DNA of 64,000 bases from Chrysomallon squamiferum (lineage: Eukaryota; Mollusca; Gastropoda; Neomphalida; Peltospiridae): NCBI GenBank assembly GCA_012295275.1, contig CM022670.1:36388085-36452084 (forward strand). The letters run 5' to 3'. Below, one piece after another: positions 29,675 through 57,392 of the stretch. The translations under genes were made by a program, and so were the position numbers. The notes below the pieces were generated by a model. The model saw only the letters and a list, made by a program, of their open reading frames with translations. It made no database searches and had not been told where the DNA came from. Each line of letters begins with the position of its first letter. Position 1 is the first letter of the stretch.

Positions 29675-32600
29675 TATCACCGATATCCATTGAAACAAAA
29701 AAATCAAAAGCTTGAAGTATGTTGTTTAGATCTTTCACAGCTGTCACGTTTTAAATAATAATGCAGATCAGTATTGTTTTCACATTTTAAAGAAATATAT
29801 TGAAAGGGTATTGGACTGTTTCATTAATATATATATATATATATATATGCTTAAAGCAAACATTTTCTTAAGAATTAGATATGAATTGAAATTTGATTGG
29901 AATCAGATATATTATAATTAATTTCATGCACATATTTTAAGATGATTAACTGCATCACTATTTTATTATCTAATCACATTAGTTTATATTTAAATTGCAA
30001 CTAAGACATCAAAATAGTTTTTACTCTAAATAGATATTTAATACTTTATTTTATAAAGCTAGTTTTTATATGTTCTATATTCTTTTTGCTTTCTTTTTTA
30101 AAACAACAGCAACAAAATCTGCCCAGCATATATGTATTAATAGCTTAAAGTCTACTTTCTTTTCGATTTTTGTAATCTGGTTAGATATAACATTTAATTT
30201 TATTATCAGTTGTTAATGTTTAGATATCAAGTCATACTGTTTTATTTATTTTATTTATTTTATCAATTTTAATCTAATGTTGGCTTTCTATTTAAAAATT
30301 ACTGAGATCCAATGCATACAGTTTATTCTCTGGCAGTATGATTTGAAAGTACATAGAAAAAATTATTCATGACATAATTAAATTTTTTTCCTTCAGTTAT
30401 TTATATATTTATTAAAAAATCAGTATTATTTGTTAAATGTGCCAAAACCTTATTGATGTACGTATGACACTATATACCTAACAGCACTTCTTTTCTTGGT
30501 GATTACAATTTATTTGAAAAATTTGATAATGCAGAATTTAATTATTAGGGGGTGGAGAACAAAAAAATCCAAAAAGTTGAAGGGCTTAATTGATATGATT
30601 GGCAGATTAGTGCTTGCTACTCTGTATATTTATTTTATGCTTTCAATGGGTTTTACTTTATTAAAATGGCCTGTATATAAGCAGATTTACAAAATTCCAG
30701 GTTTTGAGTTAAAATCATCAGTTATCAATTTTGTAAAATTTTATATCTATTTTAGTTTTTAATTTTGCTGTATAAATTAAATTTCTGGTTTGTATATATT
30801 GATATAAATTGAATACAAGATTTAATCGGTTTTATACCATTTTGTTAGGATGTAATGTTAATATTTTAAAGAAAAGGTCCTCAAGTCCATTAGGGTGAAT
30901 ATAAATTATGTATTTCACAACCTGTGCTTTACAGCTGATTACTTTCAGTGGATTATTACCTCTCACTGTGCTATTCAGTGATGCATATACTAATGACATA
31001 CTTGACAGTGACATAATGCACCAATGCATTATTAAATATATCAAACTGTTAACCTTAAGCACCATGAAATATTTTCATGTGTGAAAGAATAATACTTAGT
31101 CAGAAACAGTGAGATATTTTGGACCAAAATTTATTTGTGGTCATGAATCTCATGTCATTTATGATAACACACTTACTGAATTGATGAAAGTTTAAGATTA
31201 CTGGACCCCTAATATAATTATTATTATTATTATTATTATTTGTTCTGATAATAATTCCAGACAGTAAAGATGTCATTCTAGCTCAGATCTGTTTCATTCC
31301 TTTTTAATGTACTTGATGATTTTAGTCACTTTATATTGTATTATTCATTTTATTTCTTCTTTTTTTAATCAGTCTGGGTTTTTTTTTTTGGGGGTTTTAT
31401 CATTGTAAATAGATTTTGGAAAATTAATTGCATTGACGTGTCAGACTAGTCAGTTTTGTAAAATTGGTAAAGGTTACTTTGTAGAATATTGATCGTAACT
31501 TCTACTTTATTAGTGGTTTTTAAGTGCTGTGTTTTCTGTGCAGGTTTATTTTTGTTTTTTTTGTTTAACAAAGTTTAGTTTATTTTGTTTTGTATCTTTC
31601 CTTAATAAATATCTCTGCAGAATTATACAAAATTACCTATTTGCATTTACTATTTCATGTTTTAGAGAGGTTTCCTTAAGTGGTGACTTGTTAGTTTTAT
31701 TTAATATTTCTAGTAACATTAGGCCTACTATTATCCAGTATGTACATTTAATTTTAAAATTTCTATATTTATTGAGTCATATTATCCAAGCTCGTATTAA
31801 ATCAGATACTGTCTCAAAGGTAATCATTAATGGAAAGCACAGCATTATTCTCTTGTATTTTATTTTTATTTTACTGAATGTGCCAAATGTTTTTCCTTTT
31901 GCATTACATTCATAAAAATAAATCAAATTTAAACGCTCTTGTTGGTTTGTTTCATTTTCTGCCTTTAATTTCCAGATTAATTTATTAGTACAGTGATGAA
32001 ATATACCAATTTTTTTTATTATGGTTACAAACAAAATGTATTGTTTTTATCATCAAAAGCAGACTGTACAAGATTATATTTTTTACAGCATATGTATCTT
32101 ATCTAGTAGTTTATATTAAATTTGCACATAAATGCACTGTGGCAAAGAAAAATGAAAAGAAAACAAGTTCATCATGATATGGTTTAATGAATGTCAAAGA
32201 ACACACGTACATACATAGGTATGCAGAACTGCAGCACCTAAAACAAATTGCTTTAACAGGAACACATTTCATTTTTATTCTAGACAATTTTACATGAAGA
32301 TTATTTTAAAATTTAATTGCTACTGTGAAATCATATTTATTACGTTTAAATTCAACATATAATTATTAAAATAATAAATAAATAAATAAATAAATAAATA
32401 AAATAAAAAATCTGGACACAATGTACATGATTAAAAATGTACATGCTACCAGAACTGAACATTTTTAACAATAAAATGATAATAAAAATCAAGAATATTT
32501 GACAGAATGTTGTGCTTTTATAAAGAAATAACACTTATTTTTCTGAATTTATTATTATATATTTTTTAATACATGTATAAAAATTAAATAAAAATGAAAG

Positions 32601-34472
32601 GTATTAGTACAAAATAACCTAACAGTTACTCTATTCAAAGACACATAATTTTACTTTGACACAAAAAAGTACTCTCAAAACAATAATGAAACTATATACA
32701 TATATTTCCAATATCCATCCTTTATATATACACACTTTGTCTTTGTAAAATAGCAGGTATTAAATGCCTTACTATTTATCCAGCATCAATTCTTTTTAAA
32801 CTAACAAGTTCTGAAATATTAGGATAATACCTTTAAAAATACTTCCATTTTTAAAACTCTTGTTGAATTACAGACTTAATCATAACTTGAAATAAAACAG
32901 CCTTTTATTTGTTACTTACCTGTTAAGATTTATAAGAAACATGAAATTTAAATCATAATAAAAAACACAGAAACTATACAGGCATTAACTTTCATTAATT
33001 TCTACAATCTAATCACTGTTAACATGATTTTTAAATGCAAAAAGGACCAAAAGCCAAGATACACAGGCATCATTTGCAAAAGTTTTTCTCCAAAATCTAA
33101 GGTAGTATCTGTAGTGAAAGTAGTAGAATAATGTACATTAAAAAGAAAAATAGAAGCGATTTCTTACTTTTAAAGTTAAAAATATTAAAATATAAAGTTT
33201 AATGAAGATGTTTCTACATTTTTAACCAAAGCATATTAGTTACACAGTAGGATACGATTATTCAACACAACAAATATATATTTATATGTATATTGCACAT
33301 ATTAATACTTGCATTTATCAAAAAAAAAAAAAAAAAAAAAAAAATTAAACATTAATAAAATAAAATAAATAAATCTTGTAAGAAAAATGAAACTGATACT
33401 TTAAACTAACATATATAGCTTAATATAGAAAAACTTACATAATAATCATTTTAATAATTTCTTTAGCTTTATGAAACCAATATAAAAACAAAAATCATAA
33501 TGTCAAATATCCATTTTCCAAAAGCATTCTCCTTTGTTAACAGGAGTAAAGACAAAAATGAAAAGATGCAGTATGTACAAGACAACATTCATAAATATTA
33601 AAAATCCCTATAATTCATATCAATAAGATTTCAGTTTTCATGTTTTAATTAAAATCTATAGACAATGAAAATGTGTTCTTGAGTAGCAGGTGAAAACACA
33701 AACCTTTTTTTTATTATTTTTTTAAATAATACAAAAGCCACTGATGAAAAAGTAAACCAAGATCTGAAAAAAAGAAATGAAAAAAAAGAAACATAAATCA
33801 AAATATAAGAGCATCTTCTTCCTAAATTGAATTGAAACATTTAAAAAAATAATTTTACAGTCACAATGTTAGTAAAACTTATTCTTTGAAAATTTCATCT
33901 GCTAGTTTGAAACATATGTAATCAAACAAATATTTATCACCAATCACTGCTGACCATTCACACAATTAACAATAGATTTCTTTAAATAATAAATAGAACT
34001 AAATTAATAGTAAAAGTAAAAAGTGAAGACAAAAGCTGAGGAACAGATATATTCATTCTGCTAGTTCAAAACATATAAAATCAAACAATTTAAGTATCTG
34101 GGAAGACAAATGTAATTACAATAATAAAGTCACACATATTAATTCTTAAAATTCATTAACATGACAAGTTTATTAATCATCCTATTTTTATCAAACATGT
34201 TCTTGGGTATTTTTGCAATGTACAGCATAACAATTCACAAAAATTAAAAGTTATCTCACAGACTTTTGGTTTTATTTATCAACAGTATCTGTCATTCAAC
34301 AGCAAAATATTTTCAAAATCAAGTGATTTTTACTTGATAAAAACAATTCTAAGTATTAGCAGTAGTTACAAAATTGGTTGACTAGTATAATTATGTTGTA
34401 TTGAAACTAGTATTCTAATAAACACAATAAATTTCATTTGAATTCAATTTGAACATCAAGAAATAAGATTAA

Positions 34473-34517
<45 letters not shown>

Positions 34518-35415
34518 AGAGAGAATTCCCTATAGATTTCAGTTATGACATTTTCTCAAGATGATTACATCAAATAATGAAAATAACTGTTGAAATGAAA
34601 CATTTACAAAGATTTCTTTAATATTTCAACTCATTCAGTTTCCTTATTTTATAAAACTCTTGTCAGATACATTTAAATAAAAGAATTAACATAAAATGAG
34701 TTTATCTTTTGAATAGAATTTTAAAATACTTTTGTAGAACTTTCTTATCAACCGTGTTACTTTCTTAAAAAAAAAAAAAAAAAAACACAACCTTTGTTGT
34801 ACTTATCACAATCAGGATGTCACAAAAAAAAACCTTTAAATTTAAAAATGACTTTCAGTTGTATTTGATGGTTTAGCCATAATTTTATAGATCAGTTAGC
34901 TGTTAATTATATGAAATTGTAAAATACAATTTAAAAAATTGTATTATTTTTATTTTTGACAAATAACAAAGCAAAGCATCTGATTTTGTAAAATTAGGTA
35001 AGACAGTAATAAATAATAAGCAAGTGTTAATGCAGCGTTTGTATATGACAAAACCTGAATAATCAGCTTTGCAAACTAAAATTTATGATAACCGAGTCAA
35101 ATGAAATAGCAAATGAAAACAGATCTATGACTTCTTGTGATAAACCATTAATCTGTTATTTTACAATTTTAAATGAATCAGCTCTATTGTATCATTGAAG
35201 CATACAAACATAACACTTGCAAGTGTGACATTGATCACTCATGATATAATAAACCTCTGCCTTTCATATATTAATTTAAAAAAGAAGAAGATACAAACAA
35301 GACTATAATAAATTAAAAATTATCATAAGATACAAGTATTTACATTCTTATATTTGGTTCCATTTGGCTCCTTAAAAAGCCCAACATTATCCATTTTCAT
35401 ATATAACACTGAGAT
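29675..35415. other. Convergent interval between RAB30 and RAB33B, probable 3' UTRs
   Basis: A+T-rich DNA with no recognisable coding exon. A canonical AATAAA at 31604-31609 could end a long RAB30 transcript. Simple repeats include (TA)n at 29826-29849, (TTA)n at about 31218-31240, AAAT at 32377-32403, an A run at 33320-33343, (GA)n at 34476-34523 and an A run at 34768-34785. Open frames such as 31529-31915 are low-complexity. Confidence 0.55.
34476..34523. repeat. (GA)n microsatellite
   Basis: About 48 bp of GA units with a few CA/AA interruptions. Confidence 0.95.
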
Positions 35416-36569
35416 TCAGCACGCGCAGCTATCAGTCTTTTCTATGGAACCAGTCTGCATGGCAGATTGTAGACCTCTGTGTTGAGGGCTTCCCCTTATA
35501 TTGATCACCTGAGGAGTACCATCTCCTGAAATAGGGGTATGATGTGTTAGATACACTGGCATCATGGGCTTTGAATTTTTAAGTTTATGCGCCACTGTCA
35601 TAAAAATGGCATCAACATGGTTGGCTTTTTCATCATCTTTGGCTGATGTTTCAAACAGAGGCATGTTGTGAGAATCAGCAAACTTCTGCGCTAGATTAGT
35701 GTTCACTGCTATCTTTTCTTTCATGTCACATTTGTTGCCAACTAAAATCCGTGGGATATCTTTATTGAGATTATGTTGGTCACATTCTTCAATCCACTGA
35801 GACATATTTTCAAAGGAATTCATTTTGGTTACATCATACACAAATATGACAGCATGTACATTTCTATAGTAATGCTGAACCATGCTTTTTCTGAAACGTT
35901 CTTGGCCTGCAGTATCCCATAGCTGAAGCTGAAAACAGAAATAATGTAAAAAGATTCTTAGCATCCTCTGTTTAATTCTCTAAAAGTAACAAATATTAAA
36001 ATATTTTTATTATGTACTTTAACATCTGCTATTCAAAAATACAATAAAAGAAATGTAATAGGCATTAAACTGATAATTTTTCACAAGTTATTTATTTCAT
36101 CAAATCTTTCATACAAAGCAAAATAAAATAATTATAAATATAATACTGTAATTTGATTTTTCATTCCATGAGCTAATGATAAGGTTCTATTCACTTTCCA
36201 ACAGTATTTTGACAGGTTGTATTAATTTTGTTTTAACAAGTTTGACAAATAAAAGAAACAGACAAATACCTTTATTTGTTCTTTGTCAATGTCTACAGTT
36301 TTCTCTCTGAAGTCAACGCCAATAGTTGCCTCAGTTTTGTCTGGAAATTTTCCACTACAAAATCTATATGTTAGGCAAGTTTTCCCAACATTGGAGTCAC
36401 CGATTACAATAATTTTGAAAATACGACGCTGAGACTGTTTTTCAATAACTTTTACTTTAGTTGTATCTTTTTGTTCCACCTTGTTTTGATCATGATCAAC
36501 TGTGTTTTCTGCCTCGCCGTTATTGACAGTTTCTACACTACTGTTGTTCTTGGTTTCCTCATCCATCAT
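35416..36569 (-). CDS. RAB33B: RAB33B small GTPase
   Basis: Exons 36569-36270 and 35928-35416 join in phase 0 to 270 aa (human RAB33B 229). Residues 1 to about 41 are an acidic, Asn-rich extension without a domain. Then come [16 protein letters not shown] (G1), [33 protein letters not shown] (G3), NKCD (G4) and FETSAK (G5). The tail DSCAC carries the CXC prenylation signal. RAB33B acts at the medial Golgi and binds ATG16L1 in autophagosome formation. [16 protein letters not shown] and the SMVQ segment separate it from other Rabs. The start is the ATG pair at 36569/36566; an in-frame codon at 36593 is TTG, so I rejected it. TATAAAAC on the coding strand at 36604-36597 lies only about 28 bases before the ATG. 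The gene is divergent from NAA15 across about 450 bp. Confidence 0.94.
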
Positions 36570-36596
36570 GACCAAATACACAGCTAGAGGCAAGCT

Positions 36597-37017
36597 GTTT
36601 TATACACGTGAGACTGAAAACAACTGTCAGTGAATATTATTTTCAATAAAAGACTAAAAAACAATTAACAAAGATCTTTCAGCTGTATCAAACGAAACCA
36701 AACAGCCATATTTCTGTCGTCGTAGTGTAATCTCAGGGCATTATGGGAAATATATATTATTTTCGTTCTTTCTTATTTTTAGAAACAAATAATTTTTAAT
36801 TTAAAATATCACAATAGATTTTTCTTTACCGCTACAAATTTTATAATTGAAACAAATTAAATAATAAAATAAAATAATTATAACTTATGAACGAGATTTC
36901 ATCTGGCATAGAGATTCCGCCATACTTGGAATTCGCACCTCGTGGTGCCGTCTTAGGTCGGCAACTTCAGCCTAATTATATTTAAAAACTTATTATTTTT
37001 AATACATTTTAATCACA
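36597..37017. promoter_or_regulatory. Bidirectional promoter between RAB33B and NAA15
   Basis: About 450 bp separates the two ATGs. On the RAB33B strand TATAAAAC lies at 36604-36597. A ZNF143/Staf-like element occurs at 36734-36750 (minus strand TTTCCCATAATGCCCTG). Towards NAA15 there is a CpG-bearing stretch (36915-36970) with CCGCCAT, resembling a YY1 site. Bidirectional use is inferred from head-to-head spacing. Confidence 0.55.
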
Positions 37018-50357
<13,340 letters not shown>

Positions 50358-53300
50358 GCTATTAAATTGAGACAGGACTGAGTACACCAAACAGCAATGA
50401 ATTTTTATATCTAAAGAAGAAAGAAAGAAATAATGATTAAAAAAAAAAAAAAAAAAAAAAAAATTGAAAAATTGTTGATTATGAACTGAACTGTATGTAC
50501 CATCATTTTTAGGTACTGCATTTAATAAACCATGGCAGTTCTTGCATGCCGGAATGTTTGGTTAAAAAGGCTTGCTGCAATAGCCAAGTTAACCTATAAT
50601 GTGGAAATACTTACGTAATCTTTGACTACCAGTACTACAGATTTATTAAATGTGTGGAAGAAAAGTGCATGGAGAATGTTTGTTGAACTGTTTGCTTTAA
50701 AACCTGTGATAAAATTAAAACAAAACAAAAAATGATTCTGTTATATAAACCAATTTAAAGAATACAGGGATGTCAGTGCTGTGTACAGATTTTTGTAATG
50801 AAAGATGGTCAGATCGAAAAGTTTCTCAAGGACACTGTGTGTCTAGTTTATTAGCTACTCACCACAGAATTACATCATTCATTCTTCATTTTTTTTTCCC
50901 CTCTACAATTCAGAAATATTTGCTTCATGTGGATATCAAGATTTCAAAACAGTAGATTTTTGACTAGAAGAAACCATATTCAAAATACTGGAAAGATTAT
51001 GCTGTAATACATTTACAAGACTGTTGAGTAAGACTGAAAGTTTGAAAGGAACTGTATCACGTGTATATATATATAACTCTACATATAATGTAATTGTGTG
51101 TTGTTGTTTTTTTGTTTTTGTTTTTTCTATGGCAGGCACTTCAAGCAGTTAAATGCATGAAGAATAATTTTGTGCTAGTTGAAATAGTTGAATGTGGAAG
51201 TGTATATTTTTGAGTATTGAAGATAAAACTTGGAACTAAATTTTATTTTTTTAAAAAGAAATAGGGGAGTCATGAACATTTTATTAACGTTAAATGTATT
51301 AAAAGCACAAAAATTGTTAAACTAAAATAATCAATTATCAGGTTTAAAATTGCCTAACATTTGTTTTTGCTGTGAAACAGAATTGAATTAAGTTAAAAAA
51401 CAACAAAAAAAACAACCTGAAGTAATTATCCTTCAGACATTAAAACTTGAAATGCTTGCCATCATTAGGAGATGACTGTATGTATATAGGTTGGTCTGTG
51501 CGTGTGTGATGGTGTGCTGTGTCTTGTTTCAGTTGGTTATGCAGACATGTAAAATGATTTTGTCTTACGGGACTTCAAGCAGAATCAATTTTAGTTGCAG
51601 TTGATTCAGGTCAGTAGATCAAAATTGTTAGTGTTTTTTAAACATTTCCCCCCCCTCATGTATTCTTTTTAATACATTTATAACTGTATAGTGTAATTAT
51701 TTATTATTTGTGTGTATGTCTTCAGAAATGTGTGTGTGTGTTTATATATGTATATACATAAAAAATAAAAAATATATTGGTTGCATATTCCTCTAACACA
51801 TGAAAAACAAAGTGTATGATCTGTCAACATTACATAATTCAGTGTGTGGTTATTCTTTGCCAGAATTTCCCTCAACCTCATTAGTCAGATAATCCTTTTT
51901 TTACAGAACTTGTATCATACCTTCAGATGATTAATTTTATTCCAAATGTAAATGAAAATGATGTTCCAAGAAAAATTAAGTTTTGATTCCATTATGATTA
52001 TCATCTTACACAGTTGTATGTAAACCAGATTTATATAACTGTCCATATTACAGATATTTATTGTTTTGTTGATTTCTTTTCTTTTCTTTTCTTCATTTTT
52101 TATTTTATTGTATTTTTATGTTATTTTGTGGGGGGATGGGATTTATTTTATTTATCTCCAAGTATATCTAATGTATATTATTAGTAATTTATAGAAGAAA
52201 AAAATCCTGACATAAATATTTTTACATAATTCATTAAACAGTATAAAAAAATGTCACATTTCAGTTACATGGATAAAATAAACAAGATCTCATATTTAAT
52301 CTATCAACAGATTGTTGACCAAGGTAAAATTTTAGTTGTTTACAGCTGGAAATAACTCAATGAACTTTTTTTTTTTTTTTTTTTTTTTGTTGTCCCCCAG
52401 TTATATAGTTTTAGATGAATTTTTAAAATGTCTACTGATATATGTAATAAATTTTTGCTTGTGAAAATCAGCCTTTTGATTTTGTAGAAAACAGGTTTGA
52501 TGATTATACCGTTGTTTAAAATGTACATACGGTTAGGATGTTTCATGAGTTGATTCTCATCAGCATTAAACTACACCAAAAATAAATAAATTGATTACAA
52601 ATCTACAGTAAAAAGTGAATGAAATTGTTAAAAGCTCAACTTATTATAACTTGCCAGCTGTAAAGAAATATGCTAATACCTTGATGGTCAAATGAATTAG
52701 AAATATTAGAACTCTTTATCAGGCAGTTTTAAGTGAAAGACAAAAACTAGTACCAGGTAACAGGCAAGCTGCAAAAAAAAATGTCCTTTCATGATGTTCA
52801 CAATACCTAGATAAACATACATAGTCAACAGTGCCTTGCTTGAACATTTTAAAATGTAAACCACATCTGAATAGTATTTCATTTGAAACAGGGAGCAAAG
52901 CTTTTCAATACCAGTTAATTTTGAAAGTTCAGTAGCTAAATAACCCAGATAAATTTTAAAAGAATTTAGTTTAAACTTCGTCATATGGTAGATTTTTGTA
53001 TGGAGGTTTGCTGTTGGTGACTATAACTGGAAATTGTTCTTGATTTCTGTAGTTTTTTACAAATACAATTGGGTTGCATCTTTTTTCAACCTTTTTTTTT
53101 TTTTTTTCTGTTAACACTGAACTAAATTTCATAAAATGCATTTGCTGAGCACTCTTGATTTCTTGATAATGAATTTGTTGTTTCTGTGTGTGTGTGTGTG
53201 TTACTTTCATGCAGAGTGTGACTTACATATGTTGATGAGTGCTAAATATACTGACTGTTTTATAGATGTGATGGCACTGAACACTTCTACCAGTTTATTT

Positions 53301-54480
53301 CTTTTATTTATAGCTTTGGTATTTCCCACAGTTGTTTGCTGAAAAGAATAAAACATTTTACATTGCATTGCAGTATCATTTATCAGGGATTATGAGTTCA
53401 AAGATTCATTGCATTGTGCATTTTTGTCCATGTATTTTTCATCTGAGTTTACATTTTAAATCAAATGAGTTTGAAGTTTCAAAAGAAGAAATTTAAAAAA
53501 ATAAAATAAAAACAAACAAAAAAAAAACAATTCCAAAAAAACAGACCTAATTTATTGAAAATAATTTTTTTTAATGTATGTCTTTATTAATTGTATTTTT
53601 GAGAAAGTAAATCTTCTATTCTGTGATAATAGTAATATATTTTCAAATTCAGAATTGATGTTTTTAATAAGAAAGAAGAACAAATATTTCTGAAAATGTA
53701 GCACGTAAACATTTTGTGGTACCATAAATATCTAAGAATTTTGCATGCTCTTGCTAAACAGTATTTATATTAATAATATATAATGAAACACAATCAACTT
53801 TATATCATTTCCAGTCCAACTGACCACAGCTTTTCAAAATAATAAAAACAATTTAAACACCACTTTGTTGTCGGTGTTTTGGCTTTGTATCAACAATACT
53901 TTTATAAAGAGTAACAAATTATACATATAATAATCATTATAGTTGCAAGTTTATTGTGGATAATTGTTTCTTTTCCTTTTAGCTGTGTAGTGTTTAATAC
54001 TGTTGACAATGAAGAACATTTTAGGGTTATTATCATATTTATTTATTTATTTGGGGGGGGATTATATTTGTTTCATTCTACTTAAAATAAAGATCAGTTT
54101 TCAGGGGCAGGGGAGGCTGAAAATCCACCAATGCAAACTAAATAAAGGAAAATTTTAAAAATACATGCATAAGAATGGAAATGCCAAAGCTACATCAAAT
54201 AACCTCTTTCAAAGTATGTACAGTTCACTTGTTTGTATCTGTAAGGAATTGTAGAATTTCATTTACAACTCTGTACTTTTGAAAACGATGAATAAGCTTG
54301 TGAATAAATTTCTTCATCTTTTTTTAAAATGTGTTCTTGACAAGAGTTCAGGTTTTTCCAGCTCCATGTGTTTGACGCAGGTTGTTCACAGCATTATTGG
54401 AATACAAGCATGTTGCACAGTCATTTTTAAAGTTAGTTCAGATTTGGTAAAAAAAAACACCCTAACTTTACTAAGTTATA
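50358..54480. other. NAA15 3' UTR and downstream intergenic DNA
   Basis: An AATAAA at 50524-50529 lies about 170 bases after the NAA15 stop and is a likely polyadenylation signal. An A run precedes it at 50438-50463. Beyond is A+T-rich DNA with T runs (52365-52388, 53091-53108). No coding exon was recognised. Confidence 0.55.
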
Positions 54481-54492
54481 ACAGTTGTGTAT

Positions 54493-54532
54493 TTATTATT
54501 ATTATTTATTATTATTATTATTATTATTTTTA
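54493..54532. repeat. (ATT)n microsatellite
   Basis: Imperfect ATT units; related ATT/AAT stretches recur nearby at 54643-54668 and 54860-54940. Confidence 0.88.
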
Positions 54533-55022
54533 TTTATTGTTTTGCGTTGGTTCCCACCCTCACACATTCCCTTTTCTCTTCTTTTCTGTTACATTGGTAT
54601 ATATCTCTGTCTTTCTCAGGATGAATGCAGGGACCTAAGTTTTGCTATTATTAGTATTATTATTATTATGAGGAAATTCAAAGGCTACCCTTGCCTGCAG
54701 ATAAAAGTAAAATAAACGCAAAAAAAAAAAAAAAATGTTAACAGCAGAACAACAAAAAAAGATATATATAAAAAACTAAAAATAACCAGCAGTAAAGTAA
54801 CCAAAACAAAAATACTGCTAATAATAAAACAACAACAATGATAAATTAATTAATAAAAAAAATAATAATTTGAAATAAAATTTTCAAAAATCATTATAAT
54901 AATAAATAAATAAAAAATTAATAATAATACTAATAACAACAATAAAATAAAGCAATAAAACAATGGGAAAAAATGGGTAAATAAAATGAAAATACTAAAG
55001 CAATATATATATATATATATAT

Positions 55023-55254
55023 GAAGAGTTTGGTTGCAAAACGCGATAACTCCATTTTCTTTGTTTTGAAATAAAAACGACTGTTTGCTCTGGAGTTCAT
55101 AACGTTTATGCAACGAAGGTTTATAGTCTACGGCGGATTGAGATTTGAGGAAAACAATTACGGGGTGTTGAACACCCGTCAAATGCTGAACTTTTGGTGG
55201 CGTTTTTGTTTTTTGTTTTTTAATTTTGGTTTTGGCGTTTATCACTTTTTGGAA
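55023..55254. mobile_element. Possible short non-autonomous element inserted in a TA repeat
   Basis: About 230 bp of G+C-richer, CpG-bearing sequence (starting GAAGAGTTTGGTTGCAAAAC) interrupts a TA repeat that continues on both sides (55005-55022 and 55255-55266). It contains a hairpin, GGGTGTTGAACACCC. No clear terminal inverted repeats or protein were seen, so element status is inference. Confidence 0.33.
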
Positions 55255-56085
55255 TTATATATATATACACACACACATACATACATCAAATGATAGTATG
55301 ATGTCATTTGCTACTCTTTGGGATGAGCTACCAGTCCTTTTGCAAACAATCTTATATTAGTCTTGCAATTCCAACAAATATTTTTAAAATAGTAATAAAA
55401 TAAAAATAGCAGAATGAAATAAAATAAAACAAACAGAACACATAAAACAAATTATAAATAAATAAACAAATAAGTAAAATGAAATAAAAAATAGTAAACA
55501 ATATATTTTTTGAAAATTTAAAAAAAAAAAAAAAAAAAAAAGAAGAAAAGAAAAGAAAAGAATAATGTAACAAATTAAAATAATATTACTAAAATAAAAT
55601 AAAAATATAATAAAATAAAATAATTAGAATATTTATTAAAATATTAATAATACATACACTGAAAACTGAATACCACAGTTTTCGTTTGTAATTTAAAAAA
55701 TATTTTGGAATTAATTGAAATACATACCCTGGTGATACGATACCAAATCATGGTAGTCACGGAAATTTAAAGTAATTATTATTATTATTTATTTATTTTT
55801 TATTTTTAAAATAATATATGAATGATGAATCATTTGCTACTCTAACTGATAAACCACAAGGCTTTTCCAAACGATCTTTAGACTGTTTCCGATTTCTCTA
55901 GGTATTCAGGAGTGTGCTTTTCTGTCTTTTTTTTTTTTTTTTTTTTTCGTTTTAACAAATCTGATAAGCCATGCAAAAACGATAGCTGTTTGTCTGGAAC
56001 TTATTTTACAACAAGAACAATAACAACAACAATAATAAGAAGAAGAAGAAGAAGAAACAACTTATATACACATTCTACACATATA

Positions 56086-56122
<37 letters not shown>

Positions 56123-56267
56123 AAAAGAAAGAAAATGAATCTTTGTTAGTTAGCTACTCCAACATTATTTGTTTATTCGCGTTTTGCATTAAAATGTCTT
56201 TATTTGTGTGCTTCAGTCTGAATTATACAGTTATATAGGCTGCAACATGGTGAAATTTATTTATTAA

Positions 56268-56269
<2 letters not shown>

Positions 56270-56318
<49 letters not shown>
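56270..56318. repeat. (ATT)n microsatellite
   Basis: About 16 ATT units. A second ATT tract lies at 56634-56672 after a short GATTAT repeat (56611-56634). Confidence 0.95.
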
Positions 56319-56319
<1 letters not shown>

Positions 56320-56633
56320 CTTCATTAATAATCTACTTGTCCAGTGATAAAAAAAAGAAGAAAAAAAGTAATAATTGATATAAAATCCCAAAATAGTACT
56401 GATAACAACATGGGGAAGAAAAAATAAATGATTGCTTGAAAAGCCGATTAAAATCTGATGCTGATTTCATACCACTAAAATTTAACTACACACAGAAATA
56501 AAAATGTTTTGCCAGTATTTTAAATTTTGATGTTTACATTATTATTATTCAGAGGTTATTATTCAGAGCTATTTAAATTTTGTTCCATAAATCTTCATTA
56601 TTATTTTTATGATTATGATTATGATTATGATTG

Positions 56634-56672
<39 letters not shown>

Positions 56673-57324
56673 GGAGTTACTTTTTATTTTTATTTTTTTT
56701 TTTTTTTGTCGAAAGTGGACAAACAGAATCTTTTAAAACATTTTATTACATATAAAGAAATTAAAGTCATATAAATTCATATACCTTGAACATAATACGT
56801 ACATACGTGCATACATACATACAGATATATTATGTACGTATGATATATATTTATGTTTGTATTCATTCATACATGTATATATTCATGTAGTTTACTCGAT
56901 TAAATACATCAGTATATTTGTTCATGTTCACCAAAATGTACACTGAATATAAATAAATATATAGAGCGGCGACCTAGCATTATACGTACTAAACTAAATT
57001 TTCTTCAGTTCTTGATCATTTTTAACTTATAAACAAGCTTAATACTAAATAATAATATTTATAACTTATTAAAAACATTCTTTTTGAAAACTAGAATGAA
57101 ATAATTTTAACAAAGCGAACGACCACTGGCATTATTTATGATAAAAATGAAAGACTTTTTTGTTTTTTTTTGTTTAAATATAATTTTATCAATGAGTAAA
57201 AGATAAAAGCGTGCGTTAAAGATGGTAAATAGAAAATTCATTTTATAAAAGATAATTTTTAAATTTTGGGATCTCCCCCCCCAAAAATAAATAAATAAAC
57301 TAAAAAATCATTAAGAAAATTCGA

Positions 57325-57343
57325 TATATAAATAAATAAATAA

Positions 57344-57390
<47 letters not shown>
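57325..57390. repeat. Compound (AAAT)n-(TA)n microsatellite
   Basis: AAAT units run directly into about 40 bp of TA units. Confidence 0.95.

Positions 57391-57392
<2 letters not shown>

Noticed and set aside
31529-31915. 128-codon open frame rich in Phe, Leu and Ile after RAB30
   Set aside because: Biased A+T-rich composition, no domain, no splice context; likely chance within UTR-like DNA.
36591-36593. Earlier RAB33B start adding eight residues
   Set aside because: The codon is TTG and lies at the TATA-like element; the ATG at 36569 is better placed.
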